The translations under genes were made by a program, and so were the position numbers. Shown here piece by piece: positions 33,166-41,801 of a DNA stretch of 61,685 nucleotides. A model generated the notes under the pieces. It ran no database searches and was not told the origin of the DNA. It worked only from the letters and a program-made list of their open reading frames with translations. The stretch is from an uncultured beta proteobacterium (GTDB lineage: Bacteria > Pseudomonadota > Gammaproteobacteria > Burkholderiales > Burkholderiaceae_C): positions 1-61,685 of the forward strand of contig CAIRBF010000082.1 in assembly GCA_903876715.1 (NCBI GenBank). The letters are read 5' to 3'. Position 1 is the first letter of the stretch. The number at the start of each line of letters is the position of its first letter.

Positions 33166-35235
33166 ATGAGCGATTCCCGCAATGCCATGCCGCCCGGTTC
33201 GCAGGAGCCGGGTGCTGCGCCGGCAGACGGCCGCAGAGCTGCGGCCCCGCGGCCCAACACCCCGCCCCGACGCCCCGGCAGCTTGCCCAGCTTGGCCGAA
33301 CTTGGCGCGTTCGACCTCCCTGATTCCTCTTCGCCCGGCCCCCGGCGGTCCGGACGCCTGACCGATGAGGATCTGCGCGGACTGCCGGCACGCGCCGCGG
33401 GCAGCAGTCCTGCCGCACGACAGGACGCGCGCCCGAGCGACGCGACGGCGGCGTCGCCGCGCGCGCACGATGCCACGGCTGGGCGTGTCGTCAAGCCCGT
33501 GTCCTGGCCCGGCCTGAGGCCGCAGCCGAGCGCCACGTCGGCAGATTCCGCGACGACGGACACGCGGTCACGCGCAGAGCCTGGTGCGGCTGGCGCAGGC
33601 CCGGCGCCTGCACGTGCCGATGCCGCATCGCTTGCTCCCGCGGGCGTGCCCGGGGGGGCGGGGGGCGCAGCGCAGGCGGCGCATCCGCGTGAGGCTGCGT
33701 CGCCTGCGGCCCGCGCCGCAGCGGTGCCGGCGCGCAAGGTGCCTGCGGTGACCGTGGGCTGGGCTGACCTCCAGGCCGCGGTGGCAGCGGGTTGGATGAC
33801 ACGCGACGCCGCGCACGCCTTGTGGGCGCGCTGGCTCGCGCGCAAGCCCCTTAGCCACATCGACGCTGCCGAGGGTGAGGCGCTGCAGGCGCCCCGGCCC
33901 CCTGGTGGGGGCGCATCGACGTCCGGCGCCGACGGGCCCGACGCAGGTAGTGCAGGGCTGCAAGCGGGTGCCGGCCCGGCTGGGGGCGGCTCCAGACCGG
34001 ACGGCAACACGGGAGCGCCACGGGCCCAGCCCGAGGCCGCACAGGCTCGCCGGGGTCCTGAGGCGCCACGCCCGGGCCGGCAGGCCGCCGGGGCAGCGCC
34101 GCCCGTCGCGGCCGCCGAGGTTCTCGAGCCCCTGCACGAAGCGCGCGCCCGTGCCGCTGCCGAGCGTGGCGACCGGCGTCCGCGCATCGAGGTCGTCGAC
34201 GTGATCGAAGTCCCCAGCCTGGCTCCAGCCGAGAACAGGGCGCCGGCCGGAGCGACCGTGGCGGTCGCGTTGGCCTTGCTGGCGGCGACGGCCGCAGCCG
34301 TCTGCATCGCCATCGGCGCCACCCTGTTCGGACCATGGGGCGGCGTCGCGGCCGGCCTGGGTGGCAGCGCGCTGGCCTGGCGTACCGCGTCGGGGGCGCA
34401 CCGACGCGGCCAGGCGACCGCCGCGGTGCTCGGTGTCCACCTTTTGCTGCCCCTGCTCGCGGCCACGGTGTGGCAAGCACAGGCTGCTGCGGGCTGGTGG
34501 CCCGCGCAGCGCCCGCTCGACCTGTTCGCGGCCGCCCCGGCCGGAACGCCGGCGGCGATACCGCAGGCTCGCATCGACTGGCGCTGGCTGGCCCTGACGT
34601 CGGTGCCCCTGATGGCCGCCGTCTATTGGCTGGGCCGGCTGCGACAACCGGTGCTGCTTGCTTCGGTGACCGTCCTGCTCTGGGCAGCGGCCTACCTCAC
34701 CGTGGGCAGCGTGCTGCAGTCGCTGGGTCTGGGCGCCCACGGGATGTCGACCTTCACGGTGCTGCTCGGCGGCCTGACCTTGGCGGCTGCGTTGTACATC
34801 GATCTTCGCGTCCGGGCCGAACGGGGCCCGGACTTCGCGCGCTGGCCCTACCTGGCTGGCGCCGCCTTGCTGGGCGCGGGCTGGGTTTCGATGGCCGGGC
34901 CTGCGACGTGGATGCTCCTGCTGCGCTACGGGGGCTGGACGGTCTTCGTGTTGTGGGCGCTGTCGCTGCAACGGCTGGGCATGGTGGCGGTGGCGCTGAC
35001 GCTTGCGGGGTTCGAGCTTGCCTGGGCGGCGGGTCGCCTCCTCGGCTCGGATCTGGCAGGTTTGATCGTCGGGCTGCTCGCCCTGTTGGCCATCGCGACG
35101 GCCTTGACTTCTGGGCGCTCGCGGCTCGACTCCTGGTCCGGGCCTCTGCGGGCATGGATGCCGGCGTCGTGGCGCCGGGTCTACGTCCCCACGCGGGGGC
35201 CATCGCGTTTCGCGGCAACCCGCCGCCCCGGCTGA
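33166..35235 (+). CDS. Multi-pass membrane protein with a long disordered N-terminal region
   Basis: A 689-aa protein I do not recognise. About 350 N-terminal residues are Pro/Ala/Gly/Arg-rich and likely disordered or cytosolic, except for one amphipathic stretch, TVGWADLQAAVAAGWMTRDA, followed by HALWARWLARKPL. The C-terminal half has roughly eight to nine hydrophobic segments (VAVALALLAATAAAVCIAIG, AAVLGVHLLLPLLAATVW, LLASVTVLLWAAAYLTVG, GWTVFVLWALSLQRLGMV, LIVGLLALLAIATAL). It is divergently oriented from the giant-protein export operon and shares its intergenic region, so coregulation is possible but not shown. It could be a sensor or scaffold. No transporter motif is visible. Confidence 0.75.
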   Translation: MSDSRNAMPPGSQEPGAAPADGRRAAAPRPNTPPRRPGSLPSLAELGAFDLPDSSSPGPRRSGRLTDEDLRGLPARAAGSSPAARQDARPSDATAASPRAHDATAGRVVKPVSWPGLRPQPSATSADSATTDTRSRAEPGAAGAGPAPARADAASLAPAGVPGGAGGAAQAAHPREAASPAARAAAVPARKVPAVTVGWADLQAAVAAGWMTRDAAHALWARWLARKPLSHIDAAEGEALQAPRPPGGGASTSGADGPDAGSAGLQAGAGPAGGGSRPDGNTGAPRAQPEAAQARRGPEAPRPGRQAAGAAPPVAAAEVLEPLHEARARAAAERGDRRPRIEVVDVIEVPSLAPAENRAPAGATVAVALALLAATAAAVCIAIGATLFGPWGGVAAGLGGSALAWRTASGAHRRGQATAAVLGVHLLLPLLAATVWQAQAAAGWWPAQRPLDLFAAAPAGTPAAIPQARIDWRWLALTSVPLMAAVYWLGRLRQPVLLASVTVLLWAAAYLTVGSVLQSLGLGAHGMSTFTVLLGGLTLAAALYIDLRVRAERGPDFARWPYLAGAALLGAGWVSMAGPATWMLLLRYGGWTVFVLWALSLQRLGMVAVALTLAGFELAWAAGRLLGSDLAGLIVGLLALLAIATALTSGRSRLDSWSGPLRAWMPASWRRVYVPTRGPSRFAATRRPG

Positions 35236-35321
35236 GCGACACTGCGCCCCGAGGCTCGGGCTGGCGAGGTGGCAACTCGGACCGCCCGGCCCGTCAACGC
35301 GGCCCAGGGAGATCGTTTGTC

Positions 35322-36344
35322 ATGTTCCAGAGCACCATTGCCGGTAGTTTGCCCAAGCCCGCCTGGCTGGCCGAAACCCACCGCCTCTGGCCCCGGTGGG
35401 CTGCCGAGGGCGCGGCACTCGCGCAGGCCAAGCTCGACGCGACCCTGCTGTGGATCAAGGCCCAGGAGGACGCCGGGTTGGACGTGGTGGGCGACGGCGA
35501 GCAGTCGCGCCAGCACTTCGTGCATGGTTTCCTCGAGCAGGTCGAGGGCATCGACTTCGAGCACAAGGTCGAGATGGGTATCCGCAACGACCGCTACAAG
35601 GCCATGGTGCCCCAGGTCGTCGCCCCGCTGCGGTTGAAGGCGCGCGTGCATGCGAGCGAGGCGCGGTTCCTGCGCGCGCACACCACCCGCCAGACCAAGT
35701 TCACGCTGCCCGGGCCGATGACCATCGTCGATACCGTGGCCGACCGGCATTACGGCGACCGCGTCGCCCTGGCCTTCGCGTTCGCCGAGCTGCTGAATCA
35801 GGAGGCGCAGGCGCTGCAGGCTGACGGCATCGACGTGATCCAGTTCGACGAGCCCGCCTTCAACGTCTACCTGCCCGAAGCCGCCGACTGGGGCGTGCGT
35901 GCCCTCGAGCGCGCGGTGCAGGGGCTGCATTGCACGACGGCCGTGCACATCTGCTACGGGTACGGGATCGCGGCCAACGTCGACTGGAAGAAGACACTGG
36001 GCCAGGAGTGGCGTCAGTACGAACGCGTCTTTCCAGCCCTGGCGGCGAGTTCGATCGACCAGGTCAGCCTCGAGTGCATCCACTCCCGCGTGCCCCCGGA
36101 ATTGATGGCCCTGCTTCGCGGCAAGGACGTGATGGTGGGAGTGATCGACGTGGCCAGCGACGTGGTCGAAACCCCTGAGGAGGTGGCGGCGACCTTGGGG
36201 CAGGCCTTGCGCTTCGTGCCGCGTGAGCACCTGATCGCCTGCACGAATTGCGGCATGGCGCCGATGGACCGCGCGGTGGCGCAAGCCAAACTCCAGGCGC
36301 TGGCGCAAGGGGCCGCGCTGGCGCGGGAGCGGTACGGGACGTGA
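35322..36344 (+). CDS. Core MetE-type methionine synthase (MesD-like)
   Basis: A 340-aa protein homologous to only the catalytic C-terminal barrel of cobalamin-independent methionine synthase. Zinc ligands are recognisable: His and Cys in TAVHICYGYG, and the late Cys in ACTNCGMAP. IQFDEPAFNVY and DGEQSRQHFVHGF are diagnostic. The sequence is closest in style to the MesD group, which makes methionine without methyl-folate and is known to need the partner MesX (DUF1852) and oxygen. No mesX-like gene is adjacent here. The start at ATG 35322 has AGGGAG 10 nt upstream; the much longer frame in the same phase overlaps the preceding membrane protein gene and is not real. Confidence 0.85.
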   Translation: MFQSTIAGSLPKPAWLAETHRLWPRWAAEGAALAQAKLDATLLWIKAQEDAGLDVVGDGEQSRQHFVHGFLEQVEGIDFEHKVEMGIRNDRYKAMVPQVVAPLRLKARVHASEARFLRAHTTRQTKFTLPGPMTIVDTVADRHYGDRVALAFAFAELLNQEAQALQADGIDVIQFDEPAFNVYLPEAADWGVRALERAVQGLHCTTAVHICYGYGIAANVDWKKTLGQEWRQYERVFPALAASSIDQVSLECIHSRVPPELMALLRGKDVMVGVIDVASDVVETPEEVAATLGQALRFVPREHLIACTNCGMAPMDRAVAQAKLQALAQGAALARERYGT

Positions 36345-36359
36345 ATGTGCTCCGGGGCG

Positions 36360-36575
36360 TCAGCCCTGGAGTTGCGCCGCCAGACGCTGTGCGCAGGCGC
36401 GCGTGGCCTCACCTTGGCACTGCTGCGCCTGAGCGAAGCACTGACGCGCGTACTCGGGATCACCCTGCAGGCGCTCGACATGGACGCGGTGGCCCTCGCG
36501 CGACATCAGCCACTTGAGCTGGATGATGTCCACCAGAGGCAGGGCCTCACGTTCGGGGGAAACGACGGGATTCAT
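36360..36575 (-). CDS. Small conserved hypothetical protein (Burkholderiales type)
   Basis: A 71-aa protein starting MNPVVSPEREALPLVDIIQL and containing three cysteines in a Gln/Ala-rich helix (YARQCFAQAQQCQGEATRAC). ATG 36575 is chosen because the sequence before it is unlike coding sequence. It is convergent with the methionine synthase gene, with a 15-bp gap. The IIQLKWLMSREGHRVHVERL segment looks like a helix followed by a short strand. No function can be assigned. The 233 bp between it and the next gene contain no recognisable feature. Confidence 0.6.
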   Translation of the reverse strand: MNPVVSPEREALPLVDIIQLKWLMSREGHRVHVERLQGDPEYARQCFAQAQQCQGEATRACAQRLAAQLQG

Positions 36576-36808
36576 CGCGCAGGAGGGGCGGGGTGATCGC
36601 AATAATTCAAGCCCAGTTTCGCCTAACCGCGGCGCGCGGTGCTGAAGCCCCTGAAAGCTTGAGGAAGATCATCGCCTACCCCGCGGGCCGGCTGTTGTGC
36701 CCAGGCGACAGGCCCGCAGCACAATCCTGAATGCTGCTTGGCTGAGACACGCAGGGCATCCGCAGTGCCGGGCGCCCGCCGGCGAGGCGGCCCGATGCGA
36801 GGAACCCG

Positions 36809-37828
36809 ATGTCAGACTTGGCCATCACTTTCGACGACGTCTGCGCCGCCGCCCGGCGCCTGGCAGGCCACGCCCACCGCACGCCGGTGCTGACCTCGCG
36901 GACGGCCGACGAGCGTACGGGCGCGCAGGTTTTCTTCAAGGCCGAGAACCTGCAGCGCATGGGCGCCTTCAAGTTCCGCGGCGCCTTCAACGCGCTGGCT
37001 CGGTTCGACGCCGCGCAGCGCGCGCGCGGCGTGATCGCCTACTCCTCGGGCAATCACGCCCAGGCCGTGGCGCTGGCGGCACGCATGCTCGGCATGCCCA
37101 GCGTCATCGTCATGCCGCAGGACGCGCCCCCGGCCAAGCTGGCGGCCACGCGTGGCTACCAGGCCGGCATGGTCGGCAGCGAGGTCGTGCTCTACGACCG
37201 CTACCGCGAGGACCGTGAGGCCATCGGCCGGCGGCTGGCAGCCGAGCGCGGCATGGCGCTGGTGCCGCCGTACGACCATGCCGACGTCATGGCAGGCCAG
37301 GGGACCGCGGCGCTCGAACTGGTGCATCAGGTCGCCGAGGCCGGCGGCGCACCGCTGGACACGCTGCTCGTGTGCGTGGGCGGTGGCGGCCTGATCGCCG
37401 GCTGCGCGGTGGCCGTCACGCACCTCTTGCCCGGTATCCAGGTCTGGGGCGTCGAGCCCGAAGCCGGCAACGACACGCAGCGCAGCCTGGCCGAAGGCCG
37501 CATTGTCCACATCGACACCCCGAAGACGATCGCCGACGGCGCCCAGACCCAGCACACCGGCGAGCTGACCTTCCCGGTGATCCAGCGGCTGGTGCGGGGC
37601 ATCGTCACCGTCAGCGATCAGCAACTCGTCGAGACCATGCGCTTCTTCGCGGAGCGCATGAAGATCGTCGTCGAGCCCACCGGCTGCCTCGCGGCGGCGG
37701 CGCTGTTCGCGCGCGCCGACGGCCTGCCCGACCTGCGCGGCCGCCGCGTGGGCGTGGTGCTCTCAGGCGGGAACGTCGACCTGCGGCGCTACGGGCAGTG
37801 GCTGGCGGACGCGCCAGCGCCGGGCTGA
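36809..37828 (+). CDS. Threonine dehydratase / serine racemase-like PLP enzyme
   Basis: A 339-aa fold-type II PLP enzyme lacking the C-terminal ACT-like regulatory domain of biosynthetic IlvA, hence of the catabolic TdcB, serine racemase or threo-3-hydroxyaspartate ammonia-lyase type. The PLP lysine is in MGAFKFRGAFNAL. The phosphate-binding glycine loop is VCVGGGGLIAG, SSGNHAQAVA is the substrate loop, and SGGNVD is the late loop contacting the pyridine nitrogen. It would convert L-threonine or L-serine (or hydroxyaspartate) to a 2-oxo acid and ammonia. It stands alone and is convergent with the SDR gene, and the gap is filled by a palindromic repeat. Confidence 0.9.
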   Translation: MSDLAITFDDVCAAARRLAGHAHRTPVLTSRTADERTGAQVFFKAENLQRMGAFKFRGAFNALARFDAAQRARGVIAYSSGNHAQAVALAARMLGMPSVIVMPQDAPPAKLAATRGYQAGMVGSEVVLYDRYREDREAIGRRLAAERGMALVPPYDHADVMAGQGTAALELVHQVAEAGGAPLDTLLVCVGGGGLIAGCAVAVTHLLPGIQVWGVEPEAGNDTQRSLAEGRIVHIDTPKTIADGAQTQHTGELTFPVIQRLVRGIVTVSDQQLVETMRFFAERMKIVVEPTGCLAAAALFARADGLPDLRGRRVGVVLSGGNVDLRRYGQWLADAPAPG

Positions 37829-37857
37829 GATCGCCCCCAGGGCCGGGCTGCGCTCCA

Positions 37858-37918
37858 GCCCGTCCCCCCCGCCGGGGGCGCAAGAAAACTTGGGACGGCC
37901 CGGCGTTTTCTTGAGGGG
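37858..37918. repeat. Dispersed palindromic intergenic repeat, copy 2
   Basis: The second copy of the element at 1201-1258. CAAGAAAAC (37881-37889) and GTTTTCTTG (37905-37913) are perfectly complementary around TTGGGACGGCCCGGC, preceded by a C-run/G-run hairpin. It fills the gap between two convergent genes and would act as a terminator for both. The GC-rich head plus GTTTTCTTG arms are the shared signature. Confidence 0.75.
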
Positions 37919-37919
37919 C

Positions 37920-38678
37920 TCAACCAGGATCCCTGACGCTGGCCACGGGCTGGGCGCCGAAATCGGCGCGGTCCAGGTAGGCCAGCACCTTCGCAGCCGC
38001 GGTGTCGGGGCTGTCGAGCTGGCCTTCGCTCTTGAAGCTGGCGAACCGCGCCTGCTCGGGGAAGACGGCCGGATCACCGCCGCGCAACTGCACCTGCATG
38101 TCGGTGTCGATGATGCCGGGGGCGAGCGAGCACACTCGCGCGCCCGATGCGTGGCGCGCTTCCTCGAGCGCTACACAGCGCGTGGCGTGATCCAGCCCCG
38201 CCTTGACGGCGCAGTAGACAGCGCTGCCCGCCATCGCATGGCGTCCCAGGCCGGAGGAGATCTGGAGCACCTTGCGCGCCACGCCGAGTCCGGCGCTGGC
38301 CTCGAGGAAGGCCGCGGTCAGCAGCAGCGGGGCCTCCAGGCTGGAGCGCGCCGCGCGGCTGACGGCCTCGAGATCGGCGCCGGCCAGCGGCCCGGGTTCG
38401 ACCAGCAGCGCCGCATTGTTGATCATGGTCAGCGATGTTACGTCCGACGGCGCCAGCGCGGCGATCCAGTCGCGCAGCCGCCGGGCCACCGGCACGGGGT
38501 CGGTCAGATCGACCGACCACTGCTCGACCGGTGTGCGGCCCACGGCTTCGAGCGAGATCTCGGGCTGGCGTTGCAGGGTCAGCAGCCGGTGGCCACGCTG
38601 GCGCAGCGTGCGAGCCAGCGCCAGGCCCAGGCCGCGCGATGCGCCGGTGATGATGGTCAGGGGCAGGGGGGCAGTCAT
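37920..38678 (-). CDS. SDR family oxidoreductase
   Basis: A 252-aa short-chain dehydrogenase/reductase. The cofactor motif is LTIITGASRGLGLALA (TGxxxGxG), the stabilising Asn is in MINNAALL, and the catalytic Ser and YxxxK are in QISSGLGRHAMAGSAVYC followed by AVKAG. LAPGIIDTDMQ is the usual post-catalytic loop. The GRHAMAG spacing and DTDMQVQ resemble sepiapterin reductase-like bacterial SDRs. The substrate is unknown. ATG 38678 gives the full Rossmann start; the ten codons before it are GC-rich leader. It ends 38 bp from terC, same strand, so it may be read from the terC transcript. Confidence 0.88.
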   Translation of the reverse strand: MTAPLPLTIITGASRGLGLALARTLRQRGHRLLTLQRQPEISLEAVGRTPVEQWSVDLTDPVPVARRLRDWIAALAPSDVTSLTMINNAALLVEPGPLAGADLEAVSRAARSSLEAPLLLTAAFLEASAGLGVARKVLQISSGLGRHAMAGSAVYCAVKAGLDHATRCVALEEARHASGARVCSLAPGIIDTDMQVQLRGGDPAVFPEQARFASFKSEGQLDSPDTAAAKVLAYLDRADFGAQPVASVRDPG

Positions 38679-38715
38679 GCGCGCAGCATAGCGCCTGCCC
38701 CGCCCCACACCGTCA

Positions 38716-39696
38716 TCAGGAGCCGTTCGTGCCGCCGGCTTCGCGCGTCTTCAGCTTCGGGGCGGTGCGCAAGCTCAGCCACATGGTGGCTGCAAGGATC
38801 GCCACGACCACGCCGAGAGACACCACCACCGGGATCTTGACGATGTCGATCAGCATCATCTTCGTGCCGATGAAGGTCAGGATCACCGCCAGGCCGTAGC
38901 TGAGCAGGTGGAACTTCTCGGCCACCGCGGCGAGCAGGAAGTACATCGCGCGCAGACCCAGGATGGCGAAGATGTTGCTCGTGAGCACGATGAAGGGGTC
39001 GGTCGTGATCGCGAAGATCGCCGGTATCGAATCCACGGCGAAGATCACGTCGGTCAGGCCCACGAGCGCGATGACCAGCAACAGCGGCGTGGCGATGCGC
39101 TTGCCGTTCTCGACTGTGAAGAAACGCTCGCCGTCGAAGCTCTTGGACACCGGCAGCACCTTGCGCAGCAGCTTCAGGGCTGGGTTGGATTCGAGATCGG
39201 GTTCCTGGCCGGCGGCCCACCACATCTTGATCCCGGTGAGCACGAGGAAGGCGCCGAAGATGTAGAGCACCCAGTGGAACTGCGCGATCAGCCACGAGCC
39301 GAGCAGGATCATCACCGTGCGCAGCACGATGGCGCCGATGATGCCGATCATCAGCACCCGCTTCTGGAACTCCGGCGGCACCGCGAAATAGGTGAAGATC
39401 ATCAGGAAGACGAAGATGTTGTCGACTGCCAGGCTCTTCTCGATGAGGTAGCCGGTCAGGAACTCCATGGCCTTGGTGTTGGCCGTCGCGGCACCGTGGT
39501 CTTGCCAAACCGCCCACCAGAACAGGGCGTTGAACGCAAAGCTCAGCGCCACCCAGATGACCGACCAGTTCAGCGCCTCCTTCACGCCCACGGCATGCGC
39601 GCCCTGCTTGCGCAAGACGACGAAGTCGACGAACAAGGCGACCAGCACGGACGCAACGAAGAAAATCCAAAGCCACAGCGGCGCGATGGTGTCCAT
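38716..39696 (-). CDS. TerC/Alx family membrane protein (putative Mn2+ exporter)
   Basis: A 326-aa integral membrane protein with about nine hydrophobic segments. Family-defining acidic membrane motifs are AVDNIFVFLMIFTYF and GLTDVIFAVDSIPAIFAI, in the two symmetric halves. VLRKQGAHAVGVKEAL and the long loop LESNPALKLLRKVLPVSKS are typical of the Alx/TerC type. ATG 39696 is preceded by GGGAG and by an untranslated leader that carries a yybP-ykoY riboswitch. In E. coli the same arrangement controls alx and mntP in response to Mn2+, so manganese efflux or metalation of exported proteins is the expected role. Confidence 0.92.
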   Translation of the reverse strand: MDTIAPLWLWIFFVASVLVALFVDFVVLRKQGAHAVGVKEALNWSVIWVALSFAFNALFWWAVWQDHGAATANTKAMEFLTGYLIEKSLAVDNIFVFLMIFTYFAVPPEFQKRVLMIGIIGAIVLRTVMILLGSWLIAQFHWVLYIFGAFLVLTGIKMWWAAGQEPDLESNPALKLLRKVLPVSKSFDGERFFTVENGKRIATPLLLVIALVGLTDVIFAVDSIPAIFAITTDPFIVLTSNIFAILGLRAMYFLLAAVAEKFHLLSYGLAVILTFIGTKMMLIDIVKIPVVVSLGVVVAILAATMWLSLRTAPKLKTREAGGTNGS

Positions 39697-39732
39697 GGAC
39701 ACTCCCGGGAAGAAGAGATTGAGGATCGCGCC

Positions 39733-39842
39733 GAAAGGTCTTGCGGGGGGATTCCCTGCGGTCCCGGGTAACGGGCGGGCGCCTGTCACCGTACTGACGG
39801 GGGGCCGCGGCAGCGGGCGCTGCGTGCTACTCCCCTTTCGAC
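39733..39842 (-). promoter_or_regulatory. yybP-ykoY manganese riboswitch
   Basis: The leader of terC shows the family's conserved blocks in order on the minus strand: CGAAAGGGGAGTAGC (5', about 39841-39826), GTCAGTACGGTGACAGG in the middle, and GCAAGACCTTTCG (3', about 39744-39732). The two ends pair as P1 (CGAAAGG with CCTTTCG). These are the signatures of the Mn2+-sensing yybP-ykoY class. The switch ends about 36 nt before the terC ATG, so it can control ribosome access. Its 5' end lies about 20 nt from the divergent rluA start, so the terC promoter must overlap the rluA 5' coding region; TAAACT (39855-39850) is a candidate -10. Confidence 0.88.
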
Positions 39843-39860
39843 CGGATGGAGTTTAGGTGG

Positions 39861-40571
39861 ATGGTTGATATCCCCACTGCGTCCAAGCAATTGCCCGCCT
39901 CGACTGCAAGCGGGTCATCCTCCGCGCCGAGCGCTCAGTCCGACCCTGATCGCCGCTTCGTCCTTCACGCGGACGATGACATCGTCGTCGTCGACAAGCC
40001 AGCCGGCCTGCCCTCGGTGCCGGGCCGGGCTCCCGGGCTGCAGGACTGTGCCGTCACCCGGGTGCAAGCGGAGTTCGACGATGCCCTTGTCGTGCACCGC
40101 CTTGACATGGCCACCTCGGGTCTGCTCGTCTTTGCGCGGGGCCTGCAGGCCCAGCGGACCCTGAGCCGTGCCTTCGAGCGACGCGAGATCGACAAGCGTT
40201 ACGAGGCTTGGGTCGGCGGCGTGCCTGCACCGGACCGCGGCACGATCGATCTGCCACTGGCGGCCGACTGGCCGCGCCGGCCGCGCCAGCGTGTCGACGC
40301 CGAGCGCGGGAAGCAGGCGTGCACGCACTGGACGGTGCTGGAGCGGGCGGTGGGCCGCTGCCGCCTCGGCCTGCACCCTGTGACAGGGCGATCGCATCAG
40401 TTGCGGGTCCACCTGGCGGCCATCGGCCACCCGATCCTGGGAGATCCCCTCTATGCTCCGCCGCACGTCCAGGCCCTGGCGTCCCGGCTTTGCCTGCACG
40501 CAACGCGGCTGGAAATGAAACACCCGCAGACGGGGCTGCGGGTGCTATTTGTGAGTGCGCCGCCTTTTTGA
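39861..40571 (+). CDS. rluA: RluA family pseudouridine synthase
   Basis: A 236-aa single-domain RNA pseudouridine synthase without an S4 domain. The catalytic Asp is in VVHRLDMATSGLLVFARG. IVVVDKPAGLPSVPGR and GRSHQLRVHLAAIGHPILGD are the other family motifs, in the RluA subgroup (dual 23S rRNA U746 and tRNA U32 in E. coli). The start is uncertain: ATG 39846 and 39861 are both in frame, and the first 30 residues are Ser/Ala/Pro-rich. I take 39861, which follows AGGTGG closely. It is divergent from terC and its 5' end shares sequence with the terC promoter region. Confidence 0.88.
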   Translation: MVDIPTASKQLPASTASGSSSAPSAQSDPDRRFVLHADDDIVVVDKPAGLPSVPGRAPGLQDCAVTRVQAEFDDALVVHRLDMATSGLLVFARGLQAQRTLSRAFERREIDKRYEAWVGGVPAPDRGTIDLPLAADWPRRPRQRVDAERGKQACTHWTVLERAVGRCRLGLHPVTGRSHQLRVHLAAIGHPILGDPLYAPPHVQALASRLCLHATRLEMKHPQTGLRVLFVSAPPF

Positions 40572-40610
40572 CGCGCGTGGCGTCAAGCGGTGGCGCTTTG
40601 TGCGGACGGT

Positions 40611-41657
40611 TTACTCGGACTGCTGAATCCCGGCGATGGCCCAGGCGGCTTCGCCTTCGTTCTTGACCAGGTGCCAGACCTCGTCAAAGGCCACGGCTGG
40701 CGCCTGAGCTTCTTCGCGGATCATGCCGTGGAAGCGCACGCTGACGATCTGGCGACCGGCCTCGGTGGCGAAGTCGATCACCTGGGCATCAACACGCTCG
40801 ACGTCGGTGCGCTGGGCGGTGGCGCCCCGATCCTGGATGTCCAGGCGCAGCGCGGCAAACATCTCCGGGGTCGTGAAGCGGCGCAGGTCTTCCAGGTCGC
40901 CAGCGTCGTTGGCCGCCTGCAGGCGGATGAAGATCATCTTGGCCACCCGCTCGAACGCGGGCAGGTCAAACCCTTCCGGCAGACTCGGCGCGAGAGGGAC
41001 TGCGGGCGCTGTGGCCAAGACCGTGGCGGCGGGCGCCGGCTCGCTGCCCAGACGGACCAGGGGTTGGCCGGTCACCGACACCTCGCCACCGGCGGGCTCG
41101 AGACTTGTACGAGCGGTCGCGGTGTCGACGGCGGTCGCCGGCGACGCCTGCACCGGCGGGGTCTGGCTCCAGGCCGGGCCTGCAGCGGCGCCCTGACCGG
41201 CGCCGGCCGTCGCCAGCGCGGGCTGCTGCCGCGCACCCGGGCCGAAACGGCGCACCAGGAAGAGGACCAGGAAGATCGCGGCCACGGCCAGGAGGGCGAG
41301 CATCAGGAAGTTGGCAAAGGCTTCGCCCATTCCGAGGTGACTCATCAGCGCAGCCAGCCCGAGGCCGGCTGCGAGCCCGGCGATGGGCCCGAGCCACGAC
41401 CGCTTGGCCGGCGCGGCCGCTGCCGCCGCGGCCCCTGCTGCGGCAGGGGCGGCCGCCGGCGAAGGCGCCGCCTGCTGCGGCGTGGCCGGCTGTTGCGGTG
41501 CGGCCTGCTGCGGCGGGGTGTTCTGCGGAGTGCTCTGCGCCGGCGCGCTGCGCTGCATGCCCTGCGACTTGCCGGCGCCCACGCGCTTGGCCTCGCTCCA
41601 GGAGGGGGCCGTCGCGATCATCAGCACCGCGAGCGTGCCAGCCAGCCAGTTCTTCAT
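40611..41657 (-). CDS. Tim44-like domain membrane protein
   Basis: A 348-aa protein. It has a signal-type hydrophobic start (MKNWLAGTLAVLMIATAPSW), a low-complexity Ala/Pro/Gln linker, two hydrophobic stretches (LGPIAGLAAGLGLAALMS and NFLMLALLAVAAIFLVLFLV), a second linker and a C-terminal Tim44-like domain. The last begins near GFDLPAFERVAKMIFIRLQA, with FTTPEMFAALRLDIQDRG and DEVWHLVKNEGEAAWAIAGI. In bacteria such proteins are peripheral or inner-membrane proteins of unclear function; the domain is a lipid-binding fold shared with mitochondrial Tim44 and MRPL45. The start ATG 41657 gives the signal sequence. It is divergent from msrA. Confidence 0.87.
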   Translation of the reverse strand: MKNWLAGTLAVLMIATAPSWSEAKRVGAGKSQGMQRSAPAQSTPQNTPPQQAAPQQPATPQQAAPSPAAAPAAAGAAAAAAAPAKRSWLGPIAGLAAGLGLAALMSHLGMGEAFANFLMLALLAVAAIFLVLFLVRRFGPGARQQPALATAGAGQGAAAGPAWSQTPPVQASPATAVDTATARTSLEPAGGEVSVTGQPLVRLGSEPAPAATVLATAPAVPLAPSLPEGFDLPAFERVAKMIFIRLQAANDAGDLEDLRRFTTPEMFAALRLDIQDRGATAQRTDVERVDAQVIDFATEAGRQIVSVRFHGMIREEAQAPAVAFDEVWHLVKNEGEAAWAIAGIQQSE

Positions 41658-41801
41658 TGCTCGATCCTTGCAAGTAGGGGGTGGTGGTGTTCGGCGGGCA
41701 TGGACGGCCTCGGCCCACGCCACGCGAACCGCAGTGTGCGGCATTCGCCGCGCGGTGCAAAGCCCTGGGCCGCTTGACCCTGCCGACGATGGGCGGATCA
41801 T

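Noticed and set aside
34335-35321. Longer start for the methionine synthase
   Set aside because: The frame is open but overlaps the membrane protein gene, has GC-rich shadow composition, and family homology begins at 35322.
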